Shown here: positions 29,322-36,386 of the stretch, piece by piece
How positions within the stretch are numbered: the stretch's first letter is position 1
How the letters are laid out: each line of letters begins with the position of its first letter
Origin: Candidatus Woesearchaeota archaeon
GTDB taxonomy: Archaea > Nanobdellota > Nanobdellia > Woesearchaeales > JAFGUC01
Length of the DNA stretch: 64,000 nt
Reading direction: 5' to 3'
NCBI GenBank assembly: GCA_016938695.1
Contig: JAFGUC010000006.1
Coordinates: 347,491-411,490, forward strand
Made by a program: the position numbers and the translations under genes
The notes under the pieces: model-generated
Told to the model about the DNA's origin: nothing
Databases searched by the model: none
The model's input: the letters and a program-made list of their open reading frames with translations, nothing else

Positions 29322-29678
29322 AGTTTTAATATGTGGTAATTCTTTATTTATTTGTGCAAAAACTTCATTTATGTGATTTGATAATTCTTTAGTCGTTTGT
29401 TTGTAAACTCCACTAAAATCTTCTGATGTTGAAAAAGTTGTTTTATACTCTTCACCATACTGTATTCTTTTACCATTACCAAGCTTTGCGTATAATTTGA
29501 ATAGAAAAGTATCAACAAATGCTTCGTTTTGTGTAATTATACTTCTTTCTTGCGGTATTGATTCAAAATATTGTGTACTTTTTATAATTGGTTTAGCTAT
29601 AATTACGTTTGTTCCATACTTACCAAGATTATATACAAAATCATCGAGGCTTTTTACTTTTTTTATGCATAATGTCAT
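29307..29678 (-). CDS. Uncharacterised small protein, paralogue of the gene at 34944
   Basis: I do not recognise the family. The 123 residues share with the 103-residue protein at 34944-35255 the opening pattern K-S-L/I-D-x-x-V-x-x-L-x-K-x-G-x-N/ND-V and the closing YKQT followed by a helix ending in I-N. The middle part is an alternating beta pattern, so an alpha/beta fold is likely. It is cytoplasmic and slightly basic. It converges on the ferritin-like gene and is followed upstream by a J-domain gene. Confidence 0.65.
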   Translation of the reverse strand: MTLCIKKVKSLDDFVYNLGKYGTNVIIAKPIIKSTQYFESIPQERSIITQNEAFVDTFLFKLYAKLGNGKRIQYGEEYKTTFSTSEDFSGVYKQTTKELSNHINEVFAQINKELPHIKTLIID

Positions 29679-29718
29679 TTTGTCTGCCTTTTTGAAAATG
29701 AATTTAAGAAGTTTTCTT

Positions 29719-30237
29719 TTATGAAAACTCTTTTTTCAAAACTTTATGCCATTTGTTTAATTCTTGGAATGAATCATGGTCACCTGAATCAGTATCGGGA
29801 TGCAAAGTTTTAGCTAAAGTTTTATATTGTTTGTTTACTACTGCCATGTCAACAGGGTCAGTTACACCGAAAAATTCTCTTGCTTTTTGTCGATCATCTA
29901 AAACTTCAGTATCGTGATTAGTAAATAATTGTATAAACTCTTCAAATGTTATTTCTTCATTAATTAGTTCTTCAACTTTTTTAGTCACTACAACTGAAAT
30001 TGCATATAGATTCTCAATTGTTCTTCCAAATTTTGCACATGATACAAAACAATGTCTATCATCAAGGTACCAAGAGACATGTTCTGTTCCTGTTTTCATT
30101 GGATTATTTCTTGAAAACTCAATCCCATCGACGTCAACTCCAAGTTTTTTTAGAGAACTGATTATCTTATTTTTTAATGCCGTACTTCTTCTAAAGAGAG
30201 AATCTTTAAATTGTGGTATTGTTATTTCGTCAAACAT
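29719..30237 (-). CDS. Protein with C-terminal J domain
   Basis: A 172-residue protein with an N-terminal domain of unknown type (about 1-110) and a C-terminal J domain (about 118-170). The HPD motif that stimulates Hsp70 ATPase is present at 146-148 (KTLHPDTDSGDHDSFQELN). Domain order is the reverse of classical DnaJ and there is no Gly/Phe or zinc region, so it is a specialised co-chaperone that delivers some substrate to DnaK. No dnaK or grpE lies in the window. Confidence 0.88.
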   Translation of the reverse strand: MFDEITIPQFKDSLFRRSTALKNKIISSLKKLGVDVDGIEFSRNNPMKTGTEHVSWYLDDRHCFVSCAKFGRTIENLYAISVVVTKKVEELINEEITFEEFIQLFTNHDTEVLDDRQKAREFFGVTDPVDMAVVNKQYKTLAKTLHPDTDSGDHDSFQELNKWHKVLKKEFS

Positions 30238-30280
30238 TTTATAGGTTTAATGTGTTGGATTTATATGTGTTTTGGAAAGG

Positions 30281-30451
30281 TTTAAATAATGAAATATCAA
30301 TACTAATTCTATAAAATCAAAACGCCATTTTGGGGCAAAAAAAGATAAACAAAAAGACCGGCTCGTTCCAAAAATAACAGGTGACTCATTCTATGATTCC
30401 ACACAACTTAGGTCTAAACTCATGTTCTTATTATGCGAGAGGTGAAAACAT
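30281..30451 (+). promoter_or_regulatory. Promoters and long untranslated leader of the small Lys/Ala protein
   Basis: Two TATA candidates are visible: TTTAAATAA (about 30281-30290) and CTATAAAATC (about 30309-30318). They imply a leader of roughly 110-140 bases before the ATG at 30452, long for this mostly leaderless genome. The leader is richer in G and C than its surroundings and contains a possible small hairpin, GCC/GGC (30324-30336). AGAGGTGA at 30438-30445 is a strong ribosome site, six bases before the ATG. Confidence 0.5.
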
Positions 30452-30523
30452 ATGCCAGCAAAAAAAGCACCAGCTAAAAAAGCTGAACCTAAAAAAGCAG
30501 CTCCAGCTAAAAAAAAGAAATAA
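30452..30523 (+). CDS. 23-residue Lys/Ala/Pro-rich basic protein
   Basis: A complete small gene: strong Shine-Dalgarno, ATG at 30452, 23 codons of the pattern A-K-K with Pro and Ala (MPAKKAPAKK at the start), stop at 30521-30523 and an intrinsic-type terminator 18 bases on. The composition resembles the tails of histone H1-like and other Ala/Lys-rich nucleic-acid-binding proteins, so binding to DNA or RNA is plausible. It has no family assignment. The clear gene signals at both ends are the reason for calling such a short frame. Confidence 0.75.
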   Translation: MPAKKAPAKKAEPKKAAPAKKKK

Positions 30524-30540
30524 TTGGAGCCAATTAAATA

Positions 30541-30573
30541 GCTACCTCCTAGAGACAGGGGGTAGCATTTTTT
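30541..30573 (+). terminator. Intrinsic-type terminator after the small basic protein
   Basis: GCTACCTCC (30541-30549) pairs with GGGGGTAGC (30558-30566) as a nine-base-pair stem with one G-U pair, around an eight-base loop. Six T follow at 30568-30573. It is far more GC-rich than the surroundings. It would end the short transcript before the ATP-grasp gene. Confidence 0.8.
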
Positions 30574-30596
30574 AAAGTTTGAAAGAGTTGTTATTT

Positions 30597-31817
30597 ATGG
30601 ATATTCTATTTGTCAACAGTTCTGGCGAAAAGACATCGCACTTTTTGCCTGCTAAGAGAATGGGTCACAAAATTATTCTAGTTAAAGATTCTCCAACAAA
30701 AAAAGATTATGAATTATTTGATCAAGTAATTGATTGCGATTTATTTGATGAAGAAAGAGTATTATCTTTATTGCCGCATGTTGATGCTTGCCTAACAAGA
30801 TTTGAACCAAACGTTCCTTTAGTGGGTTACATCTGTGATAAATTAGGATTGGTTGGTCCATCATTAGATGCTACGTTAAATGCACGTGATAAACTTCGTA
30901 TGAGAGAAGTTCTTTTGCAAGCAGGCATTCCACAACCAAAGTTTTTTGCTATTCGTTCTGTTTCTGATGCATATACTGCTGCTAAGAAACTTGGATATCC
31001 GTTTATCATTAAACCAATTTCTGGTGCTAAGAGTAGATATATCAAGAAGGTAACATGCTATGAAGAAATTGAACCCTTTTTTAATATTGTGTATGATGGT
31101 TGTAATGAAAACGGTGGGGATTTATTCCAAAATTTTAAGACAATACAAGATAATGATTTTAGATTAGTATTTTTAGCAGAAGAATGCATTATTGGAAAAC
31201 AAATCACTACAACAACTGTTGTTTCAAAAGGTGTTGTTAAACATCTTTGTGTAGCAGATTTAATAACTGGTCAAGATATTGGAGTTGATGCATTTTACCT
31301 GATTTCACGAACACAACCTAGTAGGATGTCTTCGTCTGAACAGTCCAATGTTTTGGATGTTTGTACCAGAGCAATAAAAGCTCTTGGTTTAGATAATACT
31401 GCAGTTCATCCAGAATTTATATATACTTCTGATGGTCCAAAGGTATTAGAGATTGCTGCGCGTATTGGTGGATATAGGACTGAAATGACACGTGAAGCAT
31501 TTGGTATTAAACTTAATGAAATTGCAATTAAGATTGCATTAGGTGAGGATATTGATTTTACTCCTCTGTTTACTAAAGCGTCTAGTGCTGTTGAAGTTTG
31601 GCCATTGACTTCGGGAATTGTCCAGACTGAAATTGAAAAAAAGTATGATACTGTGGAATTTAAAGTCAAGAAAAAAGTTGGAGATAGGTATGACGTTCCA
31701 CCTGTTGGAGAGTTTCCTGTTTGTAATTTTGTTGTTACTGCTTTAACTCCTATAGAAGCAGAAAGTAAAGCAAAAGAAATAATGGATGATATTCTTTCCA
31801 ACTTGAAAATTTCATAA
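30597..31817 (+). CDS. ATP-grasp ligase
   Basis: I start it at the ATG at 30597 (an in-frame TTG at 30579 adds six weak residues). The 406 residues have the three ATP-grasp parts: an N-terminal pre-ATP domain (DILFVNSSG), the central domain with NARDKLRMREVL and GYPFIIKP (nucleotide-binding Lys), and the C-terminal HPEFIYTSDGPKVLEIAARIGG with the metal-binding Glu and Arg. It is most like carboxylate-amine ligases of the CarB-like/BL00235 type that join an acid and an amine through an acyl phosphate. The substrates cannot be read. Confidence 0.88.
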   Translation: MDILFVNSSGEKTSHFLPAKRMGHKIILVKDSPTKKDYELFDQVIDCDLFDEERVLSLLPHVDACLTRFEPNVPLVGYICDKLGLVGPSLDATLNARDKLRMREVLLQAGIPQPKFFAIRSVSDAYTAAKKLGYPFIIKPISGAKSRYIKKVTCYEEIEPFFNIVYDGCNENGGDLFQNFKTIQDNDFRLVFLAEECIIGKQITTTTVVSKGVVKHLCVADLITGQDIGVDAFYLISRTQPSRMSSSEQSNVLDVCTRAIKALGLDNTAVHPEFIYTSDGPKVLEIAARIGGYRTEMTREAFGIKLNEIAIKIALGEDIDFTPLFTKASSAVEVWPLTSGIVQTEIEKKYDTVEFKVKKKVGDRYDVPPVGEFPVCNFVVTALTPIEAESKAKEIMDDILSNLKIS

Positions 31818-31849
31818 GGTTTTTAAAATTCTTTTTCTTTCTTATTATT

Positions 31850-32464
31850 ATGAAGAGGTTATTGATACTTTTATTATTGTTGTTTATTCCTTTTGCTCAT
31901 GGACTAACTTTGTATGAGCCACTGGTTTCTAATTATTCAGTTACTGTTAATGGAATTGATTCTAATGTTTCTTTTATTGAATTTGACTGGGGAGATACTA
32001 TTGTTTCTAAAGGTTTTTTTCCTATGACGCATAATTATTCTTCACGTGGCGAGTATAAAATTACTGTAACGTCTTTTCGCGAGAATGCTACGATGGCTGT
32101 TGCCTATAAGAAGATTATAATTGGCTCAGTTCCAGCTGTTGAGGTTCCAACATTTAAATTTAGTATTTTGTGGAAAATAATTACTTTTTTTGTCTTGCTT
32201 ATTTTGGCATTTAAATTTGGGTTTATTAAATACGATATAATGATTGCATCGCGAATGCTTGATTTGCGTCTCGTCAAACAACCCATCATTGATTTCAAGG
32301 TTTATTGGTATGTGTTAAAGAATAAACAAGAGTTTGCAGATTTAAATTGGGGAAAGTTTATTTTTGCTAGAAGTTCTATTTATTTCTTCATTATTTGTAT
32401 CTTCTTAATTATTGTTGGATTTTTAATAAGTCAACTGTTTACTATATTAAATCTTGTTCGTTGA
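31850..32464 (+). CDS. Secreted/membrane protein with PKD-like domain
   Basis: The 204 residues begin with a signal peptide (1-18), then a short extracytoplasmic domain like a PKD fold (FDWGDTIVSKGF, HNYSSRGEYKITVTSF), a membrane helix (about 108-127), a cytoplasmic stretch with many Lys/Asp and a second helix (about 178-198). N-x-S/T sites occur outside. PKD domains mediate surface protein contacts. It overlaps the end of the convergent sua5 gene by 18 bases. The function is unknown. Confidence 0.75.
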   Translation: MKRLLILLLLLFIPFAHGLTLYEPLVSNYSVTVNGIDSNVSFIEFDWGDTIVSKGFFPMTHNYSSRGEYKITVTSFRENATMAVAYKKIIIGSVPAVEVPTFKFSILWKIITFFVLLILAFKFGFIKYDIMIASRMLDLRLVKQPIIDFKVYWYVLKNKQEFADLNWGKFIFARSSIYFFIICIFLIIVGFLISQLFTILNLVR

Positions 32465-33415
32465 AGCTTTTTTTATTCTATTTAGAATTCCAATTCCTAG
32501 TCCTTTTTCTTCTACTATTTTAACATGAATTGTTTTTATTTTTTTATTGTCAAAATCTCTAAATGCTTTAAAAATTCCTTTTGCATATTCTTGCTTGTTT
32601 TTGAAGTGTATTTCGTTTGGCTTATTTAACTTTGTTTTGTATGTTATTATTCCATCTGTTTTTGGAATTATTTTTGGGAGTTCTTGGTATAATATAACTT
32701 TTGCTTTTGGAGAATAATGTTTGTATTTCATTCCTGGAGCTAAAGCATCTATTACTTTTTTTTGTGGATTTAGAATCGATTCATGCAATTCTATTTTCCC
32801 TATTGTTTTTTCGATTTGTTCAATTGTTATTTTTCCAGGTCGTAATAATAATGGTGGATTTTTTGTTAAGTCTATTATTGTCGACTCTACTCCAATACTA
32901 CATTGTTTGCCGTCAAGAATTATTTCTAATTTGTTTTTTAAATCTTCGTAAACATGATATGGTAGTGTTGGACTAGGTTTTGAGAATGAATTTGCGCTTG
33001 GTGCTGCAATTGGACAGTTTGATTCTTTGATTAGTTTTAATGCAATTTTATTTTTTGGCATTCTGATTCCAACAGTATCTTTATTTGCCGTTGTAATGTC
33101 TGGGACTATTGACTTTTTTTTAAGAACTATAGTTAATGGTCCTGGCCAGAATTTTTGTGTTAGAATAATTGCTTTTTTTGGTATTTGTTTTGCTAATTGT
33201 TTTAATTGGTTTATATTTTCTATGTGAACTATTAATGGATTATCTGATGGTCTGCCTTTTGCTTTGAATATTTTTTCTACTGCGTCTTTATTTAATGCGT
33301 TTGCTCCTAGACCATAAACTGTTTCAGTTGGAAATGCAACTATATTTCCTAATCTTATTTCTTTTGCAGCTTTAGTTATGTTCTCTTTTGTTGGTTTTAG
33401 GATTTGTGTTTTCAT
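32447..33415 (-). CDS. sua5: Threonylcarbamoyl-AMP synthase, Sua5 type
   Basis: A 322-residue protein with an N-terminal YrdC domain (about 1-200): GNIVAFPTETVYGLGANA, KAKGRPSDNPLIVHI, FWPGPLTIVL and GIRMPKN, then APSANSFSKPSPT. The C-terminal Sua5 domain (about 225-322) follows a linker with PGMKYKHYSP, which closes over the active site. The enzyme makes threonylcarbamoyl-AMP from Thr, bicarbonate and ATP for the universal t6A37 modification of tRNA. The two-domain form is usual in archaea. Confidence 0.95.
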   Translation of the reverse strand: MKTQILKPTKENITKAAKEIRLGNIVAFPTETVYGLGANALNKDAVEKIFKAKGRPSDNPLIVHIENINQLKQLAKQIPKKAIILTQKFWPGPLTIVLKKKSIVPDITTANKDTVGIRMPKNKIALKLIKESNCPIAAPSANSFSKPSPTLPYHVYEDLKNKLEIILDGKQCSIGVESTIIDLTKNPPLLLRPGKITIEQIEKTIGKIELHESILNPQKKVIDALAPGMKYKHYSPKAKVILYQELPKIIPKTDGIITYKTKLNKPNEIHFKNKQEYAKGIFKAFRDFDNKKIKTIHVKIVEEKGLGIGILNRIKKASTNKI

Positions 33416-33470
33416 CTTTTTTTTATAAAATATAGATAGGTTTTTAATTTTATCTTATTTATTTTATTTT

Positions 33471-33758
33471 ATGGAAGAAATTGATGCAACCGGTTTTGAA
33501 CAAAAGTTTGTTTTAGATCCTAATGGATATTTTTTGATTAGAGTTTTGGATGGTTTTATTGAGGTTGGACATTGTTTGAAGTCTAATGTTATTTTAACTG
33601 TTGTTCGCGGTCGTACTCCTGAAGAAGTTATGTATAAAGTAATTGATTTAGAATTAATTTCTTTGCTTGATCATGCTGCGTATTTAGGAAAAGAACTTGA
33701 GAAAGCTTATACTTGTATTTTAACCGGAAAAAAATATGTTCAAGATTCACGCCCTTGA
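33471..33758 (+). CDS. DUF4346-like small protein
   Basis: A 95-residue protein that resembles DUF4346: it opens with LDPNGYFLIRVLDGFIEVGH, contains TPEEVMYKVIDLELISLLDHAAYLGKELEKA and ends soon after. The LDHAAYLG(K/R)EL segment is the family hallmark. Members occur next to or fused with pterin-related or methyltransferase genes in archaea and cyanobacteria, but their function is unknown. It converges on the voltage-sensor-like gene with a 19-base overlap. Confidence 0.75.
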   Translation: MEEIDATGFEQKFVLDPNGYFLIRVLDGFIEVGHCLKSNVILTVVRGRTPEEVMYKVIDLELISLLDHAAYLGKELEKAYTCILTGKKYVQDSRP

Positions 33759-34078
33759 ATAACTATTTCTTCTGCTTCTAGAAGTGGTCTAAAAACTCTT
33801 GCTATTTTAAATAACCGTAAATATGGTGAATAAGTTATAATTGCTAAGATATCTGGCCAACATGTTTTCAAGAATCTTTTTAGATTTTTTCTTTTATGAT
33901 ATTCAAAAACAAGATCAATTATGAAAAAAACCACAATAATTAGGTCAATTATATCAAATATATAACGTGTTTTTTCTGTTGTTTGTGCTAATAATTCTAT
34001 TGCTGTTGTTATTATTGAAAGGGACAAAAATATTATTACTAGTTTGTGAAATAAATTATCTATTTTATGAAGCTTCAT
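33740..34078 (-). CDS. Small voltage-sensor-like membrane protein
   Basis: From the ATG at 34078 the product has 112 residues with about four hydrophobic segments. It resembles the S1-S4 sensor of voltage-gated channels: acidic residues within helices two and three (FDIIDLIIVVFFIIDLVFEY, WPDILAII) and a last helix with spaced arginines and lysines (YLRLFKIARVFRPL). No pore helix or selectivity filter follows, so it is a sensor domain alone. It could be a proton-channel-like protein or a remnant of a potassium channel. Confidence 0.6.
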   Translation of the reverse strand: MKLHKIDNLFHKLVIIFLSLSIITTAIELLAQTTEKTRYIFDIIDLIIVVFFIIDLVFEYHKRKNLKRFLKTCWPDILAIITYSPYLRLFKIARVFRPLLEAEEIVIQGRES

Positions 34079-34123
34079 TATATTAGCAATATAAATATAA
34101 ATCATTTAAATACCTTTTTTATT

Positions 34124-34969
34124 ATGAAAGAGTTATTGTTAAAGTTTGGTGTTGATTTTTCTCATGTTTTAGATGTTAAATTTTATGGAAGTCCTGAACG
34201 TACGTCTTCACGTGTTTGTGTTGTTGATACTAATGGGGTTAAGTATGTTCTTGAGAGTTTTAAGGATTTTTCTCGTAAATCTTCTATTCTTAAGTTTTTA
34301 CGGTCGGTTGATTTGCCAGTTTTAGAATATGTTGGGGATATTGTTTATTATAATGGGTTGTATTATAAGTTATCTAAATATGTTGCTTCTTCACCTTTAG
34401 ATCAATCTAGTTATGGCTTAAATTTTAACATGGGTAAATCTGTTGGTGAGTTTTTATTGCATTTATGGTCATTAGAACTTTCTGTTAGCTTAGATAATGT
34501 TGATTATTTTGCTGAAGTGTCTAAACTTGTGTTTAAGTTTCCTCAATTAGAAAAGTATTATTCTGTTTCTTTACCGGTTGTTAAGTCTATTGATTCTTTT
34601 TCTTTTGCTCATGGGGATTTGCATCCAATGAATATTTTGTGGTCTAATGATTCAGTTTTGAAAGTTATTGATTGGGAGTTTTTTGGTGTTCGTTATTCGG
34701 GGTATGACTTGGCTAATTTAATCGGTTGTGTTGGAATTGAGAATCCTTCTTGGTTGACTGCTGATTTTGTTCGTGGATTACTTTCTACTGTTCGGCAGAT
34801 TGTTTTACCTGAATTAGTATTATTTAGTCGTTTTGCGTGGATGATTGAGTGGGTTAATAAGAAGGATGTTTCTATGATATCATTAGAATTAGATTATATG
34901 GAATATTTGTTTTGTAATTTGGAAGAGTTACGTTCTACGTGGGCTAGTTTTTCTGATACTGTTGATTAA
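34124..34969 (+). CDS. Aminoglycoside phosphotransferase/choline kinase-family protein
   Basis: I start it at the ATG at 34124; the longer frame from 34067 runs through TATA-like sequence (ATATAAATATAAATC). The 281 residues have a small-molecule kinase C-lobe: FAHGDLHPMNILW (catalytic HGDxxxxN, about 162-174) and VIDWEFFGVRYSGYDLANLIG (the metal-binding D of DxD-type motif). The N-lobe includes VKYVLESFKDFSRKSSIL with a likely ATP Lys. The substrate could be a sugar, choline or a drug. It converges on the small paralogue at 34944. Confidence 0.85.
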   Translation: MKELLLKFGVDFSHVLDVKFYGSPERTSSRVCVVDTNGVKYVLESFKDFSRKSSILKFLRSVDLPVLEYVGDIVYYNGLYYKLSKYVASSPLDQSSYGLNFNMGKSVGEFLLHLWSLELSVSLDNVDYFAEVSKLVFKFPQLEKYYSVSLPVVKSIDSFSFAHGDLHPMNILWSNDSVLKVIDWEFFGVRYSGYDLANLIGCVGIENPSWLTADFVRGLLSTVRQIVLPELVLFSRFAWMIEWVNKKDVSMISLELDYMEYLFCNLEELRSTWASFSDTVD

Positions 34970-35255
34970 TTTTTTCTACAATATTATTTAAGTATTCAGT
35001 TGCTTTAGCATTTGTTTGTTTGTAGATTTTTTGATAATCGTTGAAACCAGAATGTAATCTTGTGAAGTATCTCTTGAATATTATATTTTTTCCAGAATCT
35101 AGGGTTGCAGTTATATTGACGTACCAGTCGTCCATTATGACACCATGAATTGCACCTTGTGGTTTGACTTTGATTTCGGTTTTTACATCATTTGAACCGA
35201 ACTTTGTTAATGTTACGACTAATTTATCGATGGAACGTATTCTTTTTGGAAACAT
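34944..35255 (-). CDS. Uncharacterised small protein, paralogue of the gene at 29307
   Basis: The 103 residues share the K/R-S-I/L-D start and the YKQT plus C-terminal helix with the 123-residue protein at 29307-29678. The middle has alternating beta strands. It starts eight bases after the HEPN stop and probably belongs to the uvrB-MNT-HEPN transcript. No function can be assigned. Confidence 0.65.
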   Translation of the reverse strand: MFPKRIRSIDKLVVTLTKFGSNDVKTEIKVKPQGAIHGVIMDDWYVNITATLDSGKNIIFKRYFTRLHSGFNDYQKIYKQTNAKATEYLNNIVEKINQQYQKN

Positions 35256-35263
35256 AGAATTTG

Positions 35264-35770
35264 TTACTGGTTGAAATTTAAAAGTTTTTCCTTAGTTGTA
35301 TTTAAAAATTCTAATACTTTTTCTTCATAGTCTAGTATCATTTCATTTGAGAATAAAATGTTTGTGTTATAACTTGCGTTGTGTCTTTCTTGTTTTAGGT
35401 TAGAATATAGTTGTGCATCTTCTTTACTTATAGTTAGATTATTTATTGTTTTTACTTCTGCTTTTGTAAGTTTATATTCTTTTATTAGAATTAATAATGT
35501 TGCATGATGATTTTTAGATGAAAATTCTTTTAAAGTTATTAAGGCAAGTGCTGAGTGATATAATGCGTAGTATAAAATTACAATAAGCCAATCTTTGAAT
35601 TCTGTTCTGGATTTAGTTAATTTAAAAAATTTAATGTTGTGTAAAGACTTATTAAAATGAGAATTTGCGAGTTCTAGATTTTTGGATATTTTTTTTATTG
35701 TGCCTTGTTTTAAGTAATAATTTAATTGTTTAGCTTGATAATTTTCATTGAATAACCTCTCTATATTCAT
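35264..35770 (-). CDS. HEPN-domain protein (probable toxin partner of the upstream nucleotidyltransferase)
   Basis: A 168-residue all-helical HEPN protein: LSKSRTEFKDWLIVILYYALYHSALAL-type segment (about 52-80) and the late motif LKQERHNASYN (about 125-135). HEPN proteins paired with MNT nucleotidyltransferases act as ribonuclease-type toxins or inactive scaffolds. The start overlaps the end of the nucleotidyltransferase by 26 bases, the usual two-gene module. The canonical R-x4-6-H is not clearly present, so nuclease activity is uncertain. Confidence 0.8.
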   Translation of the reverse strand: MNIERLFNENYQAKQLNYYLKQGTIKKISKNLELANSHFNKSLHNIKFFKLTKSRTEFKDWLIVILYYALYHSALALITLKEFSSKNHHATLLILIKEYKLTKAEVKTINNLTISKEDAQLYSNLKQERHNASYNTNILFSNEMILDYEEKVLEFLNTTKEKLLNFNQ

Positions 35771-36386
35771 TTACTATTTCCTCGTAAAAGTTTTGTTCTT
35801 TGTATATTGGAAATCCTGTTTTTCTTGCTTGAATAATAACTGGATCTTTATTTTCTATGAATTGATTTATTGTGCAATTGAATACTGAAATTTCTTTTGT
35901 TGATGTTAATTCTGCGTTTTTTTTGTGTTTTGGGTTTATTTTTTCAGTGCTTACTACTAGAATATCAATATCACTATTCTTTTTTTCTTCTTTTCTTGAG
36001 CTTGACCCAAATAATACTACACAATATGTGTCTTTTGGAATATCCTTTATGAAATTTAGTAATGGAATTTTTATATTGACATTTAAGTTATTGAATTTTT
36101 CAATTGCTAATTCTGCAAATTTTAATTCAAATGTCTTATTATCTTTTATTCTATAGAATACATTAGATTTATTTTTTATTTGGGATAAAATATTATTTTC
36201 TAGAAGTTTTTTTATTGTATTTTGTAATGAACTATTAGATAGTTTTGTGTGTTCTTTTATTTGGCTGAAGTATATATTGTTTTTTAATTCTAGAAATGTT
36301 TTGTAAATTTTATGTTCTGCTTTCATTAGTGTTATTATTTTTTTGCTGTTTAAAAAACTTGCCAAAATTTGGTTATATTTTGCCAT
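35745..36386 (-). CDS. Winged-helix plus minimal nucleotidyltransferase (MNT) protein
   Basis: The 213 residues have an N-terminal winged helix (about 20-90: FLELKNNIYFSQIKEH, LSNSSLQNTIKKLLENNIL) and an MNT core with VVLFGSSSRKEEKKNSDIDILVV (GS...DxD, about 119-142). In MNT/HEPN modules this protein adenylylates and neutralises the HEPN partner and often represses its own operon. It overlaps the end of uvrB by 14 bases, so the pair is read with a repair gene. Confidence 0.85.
   Translation of the reverse strand: MAKYNQILASFLNSKKIITLMKAEHKIYKTFLELKNNIYFSQIKEHTKLSNSSLQNTIKKLLENNILSQIKNKSNVFYRIKDNKTFELKFAELAIEKFNNLNVNIKIPLLNFIKDIPKDTYCVVLFGSSSRKEEKKNSDIDILVVSTEKINPKHKKNAELTSTKEISVFNCTINQFIENKDPVIIQARKTGFPIYKEQNFYEEIVNEYREVIQ

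Noticed and set aside
30381..30575. 64-codon frame overlapping the small basic protein
   Set aside because: It runs through the leader, Shine-Dalgarno and terminator in another frame; the in-frame 23-codon gene explains those signals better.
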